NCBI GenBank assembly: GCA_002452745.1
Contig: DKFC01000032.1
Location: 1 to 21,843 of the forward strand
DNA from: Firmicutes bacterium UBA6806
GTDB taxonomy: Bacteria > Bacillota > Clostridia > Peptostreptococcales > Acidaminobacteraceae
DNA length: 21,843 nucleotides
Reading direction: 5' to 3'
The notes under the pieces are model-generated. The model did no database searches. It saw only the letters and a program-made list of their open reading frames with translations, and was not told the origin of the DNA. Position numbers and translations under genes: made by a program. Shown piece by piece: positions 4,224 to 11,675 of this stretch (position 1 is its first letter; every line of letters begins with the position of its first letter).

Positions 4224-4658
4224 TTACAGACTTAATTCGAGTACTTCAGGTTTTTGAGCTTCATGTTTATGCTCAGGACCTGCGTACACTTTTAATTTTG
4301 ACGCCATTGATCTACCCAATGAGTTATGTGGTAACATACCTTGGATTGCTGCTTCTACAACTTTCACTGGTTTGTTTTGCATCATATCTCTATAAGTTCT
4401 CTCTTTCATATGACCTACATAACCTGTGTGCCATCTGAACATTTTTTGATCTAATTTTTTACCTGTTAATCTAACTTTCTCTGCATTTACTATAATTACA
4501 AAATCTCCTGTATCAACATGTGGAGTATAAATTGCTTTATGTTTTCCTCTTAGGATTTTAGCAACTTCTGAAGCTAATCTTCCTAATGTTTTACCGTCAG
4601 CGTCAACTACATACCACTTTCTTTCGATTTCTTGTGGTTTCGCAACATAAGACTTCAT
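4224..4658 (-). CDS. rplM: 50S ribosomal protein L13
   Basis: L13 is an early assembly protein of the large subunit that binds 23S rRNA. The 144 residues match the family, with RKWYVVDADGKTLGRLASEVA at the start, GDFVIIVNAEKV, and the MLPHNSLGR motif near residue 109. The ATG follows AAGGAGG by about eight bases. It is the first gene of the rplM-rpsI operon and has its own consensus promoter and a leader of about 90 bases that can fold into two hairpins. L13 represses its own operon in some bacteria, and Firmicutes have a described L13 leader RNA; whether this leader belongs to that class is open. Confidence 0.97.
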   Translation of the reverse strand: MKSYVAKPQEIERKWYVVDADGKTLGRLASEVAKILRGKHKAIYTPHVDTGDFVIIVNAEKVRLTGKKLDQKMFRWHTGYVGHMKERTYRDMMQNKPVKVVEAAIQGMLPHNSLGRSMASKLKVYAGPEHKHEAQKPEVLELSL

Positions 4659-4750
4659 CGAATGACCTCCTTGAAATTATTTCACCGTTTATATCTTAAA
4701 ACCCGGGGCAGGATTTTATCGATCGTATCCATTGGTCCAAGTACAGACCA
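4659..4750 (-). promoter_or_regulatory. Structured leader of rplM-rpsI
   Basis: The leader RNA can form TGGTC with GACCA (4746-4750 and 4733-4737) at its very 5' end. A second 7-bp hairpin pairs AAAATCC with GGGTTTT (4711-4717 and 4698-4704), with one U-G pair. This fits a ribosomal protein autoregulatory leader, but I cannot match it to a covariance model by eye. Confidence 0.45.
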
Positions 4751-4756
4751 CAATCT

Positions 4757-4785
4757 ATTATATAGTAGCAGCGCACCTATGTCAA
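4757..4785 (-). promoter_or_regulatory. Consensus promoter of rplM-rpsI
   Basis: TTGACA (4780-4785), exactly 17 bp, then TATAAT (4757-4762) on the minus strand: a perfect vegetative consensus, fitting the high expression of ribosomal genes. The start is expected near 4750. It lies about 50 bp after the truA stop codon. Confidence 0.9.
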
Positions 4786-4834
4786 GAACTAATCGTGATG
4801 CTTTTTTAAGAACTGCATTTCTTTAAGACAACCA

Positions 4835-5614
4835 TTATGACTGTCGTATTCCATTTAAAATCACATCATAGTTCAGTGGATAATGCACTTTTTTAAGATA
4901 GAGTCCATTCGCAGGCGCTGTCCATTTAGCTCTATTTCTGTCTTTGGATAAGATAATCTTTGTAACTTCATTTGGAGGAATTTTACCTCTCCCTATTTGA
5001 ATCAGAAGCCCTACAATGATTCTAATCATATTGTATAAAAAACCATCTCCACTAATTCTGAACCTCAGATCTCCACCCTCTTTTAACAGCTCAAACTCGT
5101 AAATGTTTCTTATGGTATTTTCTACACTGCTTCCAGACGCCATAAATCCCGCAAAATCATGTGTTCCTTTGAAATGGGGAATCGCCTGTTCAATTGCTTC
5201 AATATCAAGTCGTTCAGCAACATAATGACAATAATTATGCCTAATTGGACTCGGTTTAACATCTTGATTTATGAGATACTCATACGTCTTCCCAATAGCA
5301 TGATATCTCGCATGAAATATCTCAGGCATTTCCGCAACAGTCTCTATATAAATGGAATCTGGCAATGCCCTATTGAGGGCATATTTAAGCTGTTCTGCGC
5401 TGATATTTGCCTCTATTTCAAAAGATGCAGTTTGCCCGGATAAACTGTGTACCCCTGCATCGGTTCTCCCAGCGCCGTTTATTTGAACCGTTTCATTGAT
5501 TAATTTGCTCAACCGCTTTTCTATGGTTCCCTGTATACTTTGATGACTACTTTGCCTTTGCCATCCACTATAGGCAGATCCATCATAGCTCACTACCATG
5601 CAAAATGTCCTCAT
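4835..5614 (-). CDS. truA: tRNA pseudouridine(38-40) synthase TruA
   Basis: TruA converts uridines 38, 39 and 40 in the anticodon arm of many tRNAs to pseudouridine. The 259 residues have the expected length. The catalytic motif GRTDAGVH contains D52. Other family marks are YDGSAYSGWQRQ near the start, the FHARYHAIGKTYEY stretch and the GDGFLYNMIRIIVG motif in the second half. The ATG lies seven bases after a GGAG ribosome binding site and 45 bp after ecfT. truA following ecfT is a usual order in Firmicutes. No clear terminator follows truA, so some transcripts may run on into rplM-rpsI. Confidence 0.96.
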   Translation of the reverse strand: MRTFCMVVSYDGSAYSGWQRQSSHQSIQGTIEKRLSKLINETVQINGAGRTDAGVHSLSGQTASFEIEANISAEQLKYALNRALPDSIYIETVAEMPEIFHARYHAIGKTYEYLINQDVKPSPIRHNYCHYVAERLDIEAIEQAIPHFKGTHDFAGFMASGSSVENTIRNIYEFELLKEGGDLRFRISGDGFLYNMIRIIVGLLIQIGRGKIPPNEVTKIILSKDRNRAKWTAPANGLYLKKVHYPLNYDVILNGIRQS

Positions 5615-5659
5615 TTATGACTCCAATATCTTCACGAATGACTCGTTTTATCTGTTGTT

Positions 5660-6448
5660 CTAGAATACGATGCAAACACCAAGGTAGACAATCATTGAAC
5701 CAAGTCCAATCGCATCGTATTTTGTGTATTTAAGCACTTTCATGCGCGTACGCCCTTCACCGCCTCTGTAACATCTTGCTTCCATAGCCATTGCCAATTC
5801 ATCGGCTCTCCTAAATGCACTTATAAAAAGTGGAACAAGCAACGGGATCAATGCTTTTGCTCTGTTCATAAGATTGCCACTCTCAAAATCTGCTCCCCTT
5901 GCCATCTGTGCTTTCATAATCTTATCCGTTTCTTCAAGCAATGTTGGAATAAATCTAAGGGCAATAGTCATCATCATGGCAAGTTCATGAGCCGGAAGTC
6001 CAATTCTTTTCATTGGACTCAGCAGATATTCTATGCCATCTGTCAGTTCAATTGGAGAAGTCGTTAGCGTGAGTAGAGAAGTCCCGATAATCAGTAAAAC
6101 CAACCGCATGGACATAAAAAAAGCACGCTCAACCCCTTCTAAGGAAATACTGATGATGCCCCATTTAAAAAATGGATCTCCTGGGGTCAGTAAAATATTG
6201 AGTAGAAATGCAAAGACTATGAGCATAAAAATTGGTTTGAGTCCACGCATGACAAAGCCAACTGGAACCCTTGAAAGCGCTATTATAATACCAATAAATG
6301 CAATGACAAAGCCGTATGCATATGCGCTTCCAATTAAAAATAGGGAAATCAAATAGAGCGTTGACGCTATAATCTTAAATCTTGGGTCCATCTTGTGAAT
6401 AGGCGATTCCACACTGTAGTATTGACCAATGGTTATATCTCTTAGCAT
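5660..6448 (-). CDS. ecfT: ECF transporter transmembrane subunit EcfT
   Basis: EcfT is the membrane scaffold that couples two ATPases to exchangeable substrate-binding S components in the uptake of vitamins and metals. The 262 residues begin with DITIGQYY and PIHKMDPRFKI, hold several hydrophobic helices (about 27-60, 70-90, 110-130 and a final one near 245-262), and carry the two coupling motifs ARG (in MARGADF) and ARC (in MEARCYRG) whose helices dock onto the ATPases. The ATG overlaps the end of ecfA2 by 7 bp, with GGAGGG ahead of it. No S component gene is nearby, so this is the shared (group II) module. Confidence 0.95.
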   Translation of the reverse strand: MLRDITIGQYYSVESPIHKMDPRFKIIASTLYLISLFLIGSAYAYGFVIAFIGIIIALSRVPVGFVMRGLKPIFMLIVFAFLLNILLTPGDPFFKWGIISISLEGVERAFFMSMRLVLLIIGTSLLTLTTSPIELTDGIEYLLSPMKRIGLPAHELAMMMTIALRFIPTLLEETDKIMKAQMARGADFESGNLMNRAKALIPLLVPLFISAFRRADELAMAMEARCYRGGEGRTRMKVLKYTKYDAIGLGSMIVYLGVCIVF

Positions 6449-7398
6449 GTTGAACCTCCCTTTAGATGACTTTTACGCTCCTTAGAAGGCAATTGTCCAG
6501 CCAATGCTTTGACGGCCTCTTCTATGGTGATAATTTCATCACTCATTTTGAACCCAGCCTGATTGAGTGCCCTTGCCAGATAAGAAATCTGCGGAACGGC
6601 CAGACCAATCTCTTCAAGTGTTTCTATTTCTTTAAACACTCTATGAGGTGAATCATCAAAGACCACTTCTCCTCGATTCATAACAATCAAACGATTGGCA
6701 ATTTTAGCCATGTCCTCCATGCTATGCGAAACGATGATTACAGTCAGCTTATATTTATCATGAAGTGCCTTTATTTGACCTAGTATCTCATCTCTTCCCC
6801 TAGGATCAAGGCCAGCCGTTGGTTCGTCTAAAATGAGCACTTCGGGCTTCATAGCTAAGACACCAGCAATGGCAACGCGTCTCTTTTGACCGCCGCTTAA
6901 TTCAAATGGCGATCTATCCTTTTGAGTTTTGTAATCGAGTCCAACGATTTCCATAGCCTCCAACACTCTTGCCTTTATCTCTCTTTCAGGAAGGCCTAAA
7001 TTTGTCGGCCCAAATGCGATGTCTTTTTCTATGGTCTCTTCAAACAACTGATATTCAGGGTATTGAAAGACAAGTCCCACTTTTCTTCTAACTTCAAGCA
7101 ATTTCTTCTTACGCTCTTTTGCCATCTGTTTTTTTCTGCGTCTTCCTATTTTTTTATCAGCTTCATAACTATAAAGGCCATCTGTTATATTGAGTCCATT
7201 GACGACAATTTCGCCTCTTGATGGTTTTAATAACCCGTTCATCTGTTGAATGAGGGTGGACTTACCAGATCCAGTATGACCAATTAAACCAATAAATTCG
7301 CCATGTTCAATCTGTAAATTTACATCTTTTATTGCCACGGTTTCATTGGGTGTTCCCTCATCATATATATGTGATAAATTCTTTATAGAAATTGACAT
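6442..7398 (-). CDS. ecfA2: ECF transporter ATPase EcfA2 with basic insertion
   Basis: This is one of two ATPases that power ECF transporters. Visible motifs are Walker A GHTGSGKST (40-48), Q-loop Q112 in VFQYPEYQLFEET, signature LSGGQ (167-171), Walker B ending LILDEP with E192, and the switch H225. All are intact. The protein has 318 residues, about 30 more than usual for EcfA2. The extra length is mainly a lysine/arginine-rich insertion at about 77-105 (IGRRRKKQMAKERKKK) between Walker A and the Q-loop, plus a short basic C-terminal tail. The ATG follows GGAGG and lies inside the 3' end of ecfA1, so the genes are probably translationally coupled. Confidence 0.95.
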   Translation of the reverse strand: MSISIKNLSHIYDEGTPNETVAIKDVNLQIEHGEFIGLIGHTGSGKSTLIQQMNGLLKPSRGEIVVNGLNITDGLYSYEADKKIGRRRKKQMAKERKKKLLEVRRKVGLVFQYPEYQLFEETIEKDIAFGPTNLGLPEREIKARVLEAMEIVGLDYKTQKDRSPFELSGGQKRRVAIAGVLAMKPEVLILDEPTAGLDPRGRDEILGQIKALHDKYKLTVIIVSHSMEDMAKIANRLIVMNRGEVVFDDSPHRVFKEIETLEEIGLAVPQISYLARALNQAGFKMSDEIITIEEAVKALAGQLPSKERKSHLKGGSTC

Positions 7399-8213
7399 AG
7401 TTCCTCCACAAGTTCCTGCACGGTTAAACTCTCAGTGGATATATCATATCCTTGATTCTTTAATTCATAGGCTAATTGAGTTATTTGCGGCACATCTAAT
7501 CCAATTTTTTTCAGGTGATCCACTTTTGAAAAGATTTCTCTTGGAGTGCCTTCAAGTACAATTCTGCCGCCATCCATTACGATAATCCTGTCTGCATTAA
7601 TAGCCTCATCCATATAATGAGTGATGTGAATCACAGTCATTTTTTCCTCTTTGTTGAGCCTTTCAATGGTAGAAACCACTTCTTTTCGTCCAGATGGATC
7701 TAGCATCGCTGTTGGTTCGTCAAAAATGATGCATTTGGGCTTCATGGCAAGTATCCCCGCTATGGCTACCCTTTGCTTCTGTCCCCCTGATAGATGGTGG
7801 GGAGGCTTCCTTTTATACTCGGCCATTTTGACCACTTCTAGGGCAAAATCAACGCGTTCTCGTATCTCACTTGAAGGCAAGCCTATATTCTCTGGGCCAA
7901 AGGCCACATCTTCCTCTACAATTGTGGCCACAAGCTGATTATCTGGGTTTTGAAAAACCATTCCAGCATTCTTTCGAATCTCCCAAATTTTTTCCTCATC
8001 AGATGTATCCATGTCATCTATATATATTTTGCCGTCTGTTGGCAAATAAATTCCGTTTAGCAGTTTTGAAAGTGTCGATTTACCTGAACCATTGTGTCCA
8101 ATAATGACGACGAATTCGCCATCCTTTACTTGGAGATTGACGTCTTTTAGTGCAAACTTATTTTCATCTTTTTCATCTTGATATCTAAAATATAAATTCT
8201 CTGTCTTTATCAA
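7383..8213 (-). CDS. ecfA1: ECF transporter ATPase EcfA1
   Basis: This is the partner ATPase of EcfA2. From the upstream ATG at 8225, the motifs are Walker A GHNGSGKST (43-51), Q92 in VFQNPDNQLV, LSGGQ (145-149), Walker B IIFDEP with E170, and H203. I prefer the TTG at 8213, which gives 276 residues starting MIKTENLYFRYQ, the usual beginning of EcfA1. It lies a normal distance after AGGGATGGTG, whereas the ATG at 8225 touches the ribosome binding site. The gene heads the ecfA1-ecfA2-ecfT-truA operon, overlaps ecfA2 by 16 bp and is preceded by its own promoter near 8365-8392. Confidence 0.94.
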   Translation of the reverse strand: MIKTENLYFRYQDEKDENKFALKDVNLQVKDGEFVVIIGHNGSGKSTLSKLLNGIYLPTDGKIYIDDMDTSDEEKIWEIRKNAGMVFQNPDNQLVATIVEEDVAFGPENIGLPSSEIRERVDFALEVVKMAEYKRKPPHHLSGGQKQRVAIAGILAMKPKCIIFDEPTAMLDPSGRKEVVSTIERLNKEEKMTVIHITHYMDEAINADRIIVMDGGRIVLEGTPREIFSKVDHLKKIGLDVPQITQLAYELKNQGYDISTESLTVQELVEELCQFL

Positions 8214-8364
8214 CTCGGTCACCATCCCTTGTCTATTAACACGAATTTCTCTATGTCAGTATACTCTTTATATGTGAATTTTTCTACTTGATTCTATGAG
8301 ATTAAATGATTTGGTTAATTTAAATTATTCTAAATTTTCCAAATTCGTATGTATTGATTTGTCG
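8214..8364 (-). other. AT-rich leader of the ecf operon
   Basis: About 150 bases separate the predicted transcription start from ecfA1. An AT-rich hairpin is possible: ATTTGG/CCAAAT (8309-8314 and 8339-8344), with AATTT/AAATT stacked inside across a small symmetric loop. I see no open frame, no riboswitch I recognise and no terminator before ecfA1. Confidence 0.4.
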
Positions 8365-8392
8365 ATTATATGAACTCTATAGAATCTGTAAA
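8365..8392 (-). promoter_or_regulatory. Promoter of the ecfA1-ecfA2-ecfT-truA operon
   Basis: TTTACA (8387-8392), a 16-bp spacer and TATAAT (8365-8370) on the minus strand. It lies after the rplQ terminator, so the ecf operon can be transcribed independently of the ribosomal cluster. The stretch between the two (8393-8500) holds no gene I can support. Confidence 0.6.
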
Positions 8393-8501
8393 AATATGAC
8401 CGATTCTGGAACTTTTATTTAATAGTTATTCTGAAGTACTCATAATAAAACTGGCAGACATCTATTCCTATGTTTTTTCTTGATTGCTTTTGTAATGGCA
8501 T

Positions 8502-8538
8502 TAATAAGAAAGGGACTAAGCTCATCACTTAAGTCCCT
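8502..8538 (-). terminator. Terminator of the ribosomal cluster after rplQ
   Basis: On the minus strand AGGGACT (8532-8538) pairs with AGTCCCT (8511-8517), extended by AAG/CTT across a one-base bulge, and is followed by TTTCTTATT. It starts a few bases after the rplQ stop codon and ends the long S10-spc-alpha transcript. Confidence 0.8.
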
Positions 8539-8545
8539 CACATTA

Positions 8546-8887
8546 CTAGATTAACTCTAATTTGCACATTGGTGCAGCATCGCCTCTACGTGGACCAGTT
8601 TGAACTAATCTTGTGTATCCACCATTGCGTTCTTTATAATTAGGAGCGATTTCATCGAAAAGTTTTTTAACAACTGTCTCTTCAGTTACAAAAGCTAAAA
8701 CTTGTCTTCTTGCGTGAAGATCGCCTCTCTTAGCAAGAGTAATCATTTTTTCTGCAAGTTTTTTAGTTTCTTTCGCTCTAGTAACAGTTGTCTCGATACG
8801 TCCATTCTTTAATAAAGAAGTCACTTGATTTCTAAGCATTAAATTTCTATGAGATGTTGGACGTCCTAGTTTTCTGTAACCTGCCAT
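8546..8887 (-). CDS. rplQ: 50S ribosomal protein L17
   Basis: L17 lies near the exit of the peptide tunnel on the large subunit. The 113 residues match the short Gram-positive form. The start GYRKLGRPTSHRNLMLRNQV is strongly conserved, as are GRIETTVTRAKETKKLAEK and the end GGYTRLVQTGPRRGDAAPM. The ATG follows a good AAAGGAGG site, 13 bp after rpoA. It is the last gene of the ribosomal cluster and is followed directly by a terminator. Confidence 0.97.
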   Translation of the reverse strand: MAGYRKLGRPTSHRNLMLRNQVTSLLKNGRIETTVTRAKETKKLAEKMITLAKRGDLHARRQVLAFVTEETVVKKLFDEIAPNYKERNGGYTRLVQTGPRRGDAAPMCKLELI

Positions 8888-8900
8888 CGTCTTCCCTCCT

Positions 8901-9851
8901 TTACTCGTCTTCTAATCTTAATCCAAGGTCTAATTCTGCAAGTTTATGTTTTACTTCTTCCAGAGATTTTTTACCTAGGTTTCTTACTTTCATCATGTCG
9001 TCTTCGCTTTTATTCGTTAATTCTTCAACTGTGTTAATACCTGCACGTTTGAGGCAGTTGTAAGAACGAACTGATAAATCGAGTTCTTCAATCGTCATCT
9101 CGAGAACTTTTTCTTTAATGTCCTCTTCTTTTTCAACCATGATTTCCACACCATTGATGCTATCTGTCATATCTATGAACAAGTTTAAATGTTCTGACAT
9201 AATTTTAGCACCTAATGAAGTTGCTTCATCCGGTTTAATAGTTCCATCTGTCCATACTTCAAGAGTCAGCTTGTCATAATCAGCAACTTTACCAACTCTT
9301 GTTTTATCCACAGTGAAATTGACCTTACGAACAGGCGTATAGATAGAATCCACTGGAATGATGCCGATTGGTAAACCGACTTCTTTATTGTTCTCAGCAG
9401 TTACATATCCTCTACCTTGTCCCAATGCTATTTCCATATACAATCTTGAATTTTCTTCAAGTGTACAAATGTGCAGATCCGTATTTAAGATTTCAACATC
9501 AGCATCGGCAATAATATCGCCTGCGGTGATTTCTCCGGCAGTATTTGCCTCAATTCTGAGAATTTTAACATCCTCGTCTGAATGAATTTTAGCAAAGAGT
9601 TCTTTGAGATTAAGAATGATCTCAATAACGTCTTCTTTAACGCCCGGAACTGTTGAAAATTCATGAAGAACATTTTCAATTTTGATCCAACGTACTGCAG
9701 TTCCCGGTAAAGATGAAAGTAAAATTCTTCTCAAACTGTTACCGAGTGTCGTCGCATAGCCTCGTTCAAGAGGCTCCACGACAAATTTACCAAATTTGCC
9801 GTCTTCACTTAGTTCTACACACTCAATCGTTGGTTTTTCTATTTCAATCAC
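8901..9851 (-). CDS. rpoA: RNA polymerase alpha subunit
   Basis: Alpha forms the dimer on which RNA polymerase assembles and contacts promoters and activators. The 316 residues have the full two-domain structure. The N-terminal domain (about 1-230) includes the assembly motif GNSLRRILLSSLPG (37-50). A charged linker follows at about 238-250. The C-terminal domain (about 252-312) includes RSYNCLKRAGI (262-272) and NLGKKS (291-296), which bind UP-element DNA. The start is GTG, ten bases after AAGGAGG. A 154-bp gap with a strong hairpin separates it from rpsD, unlike the tight spacing elsewhere in the cluster. Confidence 0.97.
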   Translation of the reverse strand: MIEIEKPTIECVELSEDGKFGKFVVEPLERGYATTLGNSLRRILLSSLPGTAVRWIKIENVLHEFSTVPGVKEDVIEIILNLKELFAKIHSDEDVKILRIEANTAGEITAGDIIADADVEILNTDLHICTLEENSRLYMEIALGQGRGYVTAENNKEVGLPIGIIPVDSIYTPVRKVNFTVDKTRVGKVADYDKLTLEVWTDGTIKPDEATSLGAKIMSEHLNLFIDMTDSINGVEIMVEKEEDIKEKVLEMTIEELDLSVRSYNCLKRAGINTVEELTNKSEDDMMKVRNLGKKSLEEVKHKLAELDLGLRLEDE

Positions 9852-9928
9852 TAGTTAAGACCCTCCTTCTCTTTAAACTCTACATCATAACACTTGAGGG
9901 TATCACATGCTCAACGAAGCACTATTCA

Positions 9929-9969
9929 CAGATAAACAATTTGTATTTGACTACAAGATTGCTTATCTG
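9929..9969 (-). repeat. Strong hairpin between rpsD and rpoA
   Basis: In the transcript, the arm at 9952-9969 pairs with the arm at 9929-9945 over 17 bp, with one bulged C and one G-U pair, around a 6-base loop. No T run follows, so it is not a standard terminator. It sits about 78 bp before rpoA. Possible roles are RNA processing, stability or regulation of rpoA-rplQ. Confidence 0.75.
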
Positions 9970-10005
9970 GAATTTGTGATATAAATAATATCAACCTTAT
10001 CTAGA

Positions 10006-10626
10006 CTATCTAGAGTAAAGCTCGACGATAAGATGCTCTTCGATTGGTAAGTCGATATCATTTCTTACAGGCAACGCTGTAATTTTCCCTTCCATCTTTT
10101 CGAAGTCAACTTCTAACCAACCTGGAGCGTTCTTAGCTGCTTCAGCTAATTGCTTAAATTTGTCAGAAGATTTACTTTTGTCTTTAAGTGCGATTGCATC
10201 GCCAAGGCCTAAAGTCATTGATGGAATATCAGCTTTATGTCCATTTAAAGTAAAGTGTCCGTGAACAACAAGTTGTCTAGCTTCTTTTCTAGAGTTAGCG
10301 AAGCCTAAACGGTACACGACGTTGTCAAGTCTTAATTCTAATAATTGTAAAAGGTTTTCGCCGGCGATACCTTTCATTTTTTCTGCTCTCTCATAAGTCA
10401 TTCTGAATTGACCTTCCAAGAGACCATAATATTTTTTAACTTTTTGCTTTTCTCTCAGTTGAGTTCCATAGCCTGAAAGTTTACTTCTTTTGGCACCATG
10501 TTGACCAGGTGCTGTTTGTCTTCTATTTAAAGTACATTTGTCGCTATAGCATCTATCGCCTTTAAGATATAGCTTTTGTCCTTCTCTACGACAAATTCTA
10601 CAAGATGGTCCTGTATATCTTGCCAA
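10006..10626 (-). CDS. rpsD: 30S ribosomal protein S4, zinc-binding form
   Basis: S4 starts assembly of the 30S body by binding 16S rRNA, and in several bacteria it also represses translation of alpha-operon genes. The 206 residues have the usual length. The N-terminus carries C9, C12, C26 and C31 (CRICRREG and CYSDKC), the zinc-binding C+ form. The S4 RNA-binding domain covers about residues 95-160 (LRLDNVVYRLGFANSRKEAR, then VHGHFTLNG). The start is TTG eight bases after AGGAGG, giving MARYTGPS. A long untranslated gap with a hairpin follows before rpoA. Confidence 0.96.
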   Translation of the reverse strand: MARYTGPSCRICRREGQKLYLKGDRCYSDKCTLNRRQTAPGQHGAKRSKLSGYGTQLREKQKVKKYYGLLEGQFRMTYERAEKMKGIAGENLLQLLELRLDNVVYRLGFANSRKEARQLVVHGHFTLNGHKADIPSMTLGLGDAIALKDKSKSSDKFKQLAEAAKNAPGWLEVDFEKMEGKITALPVRNDIDLPIEEHLIVELYSR

Positions 10627-10654
10627 TTAAAACACCTCCTAATACTGAAATTAA

Positions 10655-11053
10655 TTACACTCTTCTTCTTTTTGGCGGTCTACAACCATTGTGAGGAATT
10701 GGTGTTACATCTGCAATTGATGTAATTTCAAGTCCTGACGCTTGTAATGCTCTGATTGCAGCTTCACGTCCAGATCCTGGTCCCTTTACGAATACAGAAA
10801 CTGTTCTGAGGCCATGTTCCATAGCACCCTTAGCAGCAGCTTCTGCACACATTTGGGCAGCATAAGGAGTTGATTTTCTTGAACCTTTAAATCCTAAGCT
10901 ACCAGCGCTTGACCATGCAAGTGCGTTGCCTTCAGTATCAGTTAAAGTGACAATTGTATTGTTAAATGTAGCTTGGATATGTGCTTGTCCACGCTCAACA
11001 TTTTTGCGGTCACGTTTTTTACGAGTTTTACGTGCTTTTTTAGCAGCAGCCAT
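10655..11053 (-). CDS. rpsK: 30S ribosomal protein S11
   Basis: S11 sits on the platform of the small subunit near the mRNA exit. The 132 residues match the family: GQAHIQATFNNTIVTLTD, WSSAGSLGFKGSRKSTPYAAQ, FVKGPGSGREAAIRAL, and the end DVTPIPHNGCRPPKRRRV. The N-terminus is strongly basic (KKARKTRKKRDRKN). The ATG follows AAGGAGGGG. It lies 23 bp after rpsM and 28 bp before rpsD within the alpha part of the cluster. Confidence 0.97.
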   Translation of the reverse strand: MAAAKKARKTRKKRDRKNVERGQAHIQATFNNTIVTLTDTEGNALAWSSAGSLGFKGSRKSTPYAAQMCAEAAAKGAMEHGLRTVSVFVKGPGSGREAAIRALQASGLEITSIADVTPIPHNGCRPPKRRRV

Positions 11054-11076
11054 GTCTTATACCCCTCCTTCGTTAC

Positions 11077-11448
11077 CTATTTTTTCTTCTTACGGCTAAC
11101 AGTTTTCTTAGGCCCTTTTCTAGTTCTAGCGTTCGTTTTAGTCTTTTGACCACGAACAGGAAGTCCTTTTCTATGTCTAATTCCTCTGAAACATCCGATT
11201 TCTTTTAAACGTTTGATATTCATAGCGATTTCTCTTCTTAAATCCCCTTCAACAAGGACAGATTCTTCGATGAGTGCTCTAAGTTTACTCACTTCTTCTT
11301 CAGTAAGATCTTTAACTCTTGTATCTTCACTGATTCCAGCTTTTTTTAACAGCTCTAGAGAAGTAGGTTTTCCAATACCATAGATGTAAGTTAAGCCGAT
11401 AACAGCTCTCTTCTCTCTAGGCAAGTCAACACCTGCAATTCTTGCCAT
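11077..11448 (-). CDS. rpsM: 30S ribosomal protein S13
   Basis: S13 is in the head of the small subunit and contacts the large subunit and tRNA. The 123 residues show ARIAGVDLPREKR at the start, YIYGIGKPTSLELL in the helix-hairpin region, IKRLKEIGCFRGIRHRKGLP and a basic tail (RTRKGPKKTVSRKKKK) that reaches toward tRNA. The ATG follows GGAGG. A 101-bp gap with a perfect 10-bp inverted repeat separates it from rpmJ upstream. Confidence 0.97.
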   Translation of the reverse strand: MARIAGVDLPREKRAVIGLTYIYGIGKPTSLELLKKAGISEDTRVKDLTEEEVSKLRALIEESVLVEGDLRREIAMNIKRLKEIGCFRGIRHRKGLPVRGQKTKTNARTRKGPKKTVSRKKKK

Positions 11449-11501
11449 TGAATTACACCTCCTATATGTGTATAAAATGTGATGTGTCTTCTATATTTTT
11501 C

Positions 11502-11534
11502 AAATATAAAGAATTTCAGCCGCGCTTTATATTT
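11502..11534 (-). repeat. Perfect inverted repeat between rpmJ and rpsM
   Basis: AAATATAAAG (11502-11511) and CTTTATATTT (11525-11534) are exact complements with a 13-base loop. In the transcript the stem is followed by GAAAAATATAG, so there is no terminator tail. It could mark an RNA processing site or the start of an alpha-operon regulatory leader. Confidence 0.55.
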
Positions 11535-11549
11535 GGTACACACAGTTAC

Positions 11550-11663
11550 CTAACCTTGTGTTTGTTTGTGTTTTGGATTTTCGCAAATAATCATTACTTT
11601 GCCTTTACGCTTAATGACTTTGCATTTCTCACACATTGGTTTTACCGATGGTCTAACTTTCAT
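11550..11663 (-). CDS. rpmJ: 50S ribosomal protein L36, zinc-binding form
   Basis: L36 is the smallest large-subunit protein and binds 23S rRNA. The 37 residues start MKVRPSVKPMCEKC and show the zinc ligands C11, C14, C27 and H32. The TAG stop follows KHKQTQG. The ATG lies seven bases after an AGGAGG site and 12 bp after infA ends. The zinc-dependent form, like the zinc-type S4 and S14 in this cluster, implies zinc-dependent ribosomes; zinc-free paralogues, if present, would lie elsewhere. Confidence 0.97.
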   Translation of the reverse strand: MKVRPSVKPMCEKCKVIKRKGKVMIICENPKHKQTQG

Positions 11664-11675
11664 TGTTATACCTCC

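Noticed and set aside
4800..4834. Inverted repeat TTAAAGAA/TTCTTAA after truA as a terminator
   Set aside because: The stem is short and AT-only, with a bulge, and is followed by A residues rather than T residues on the truA strand.
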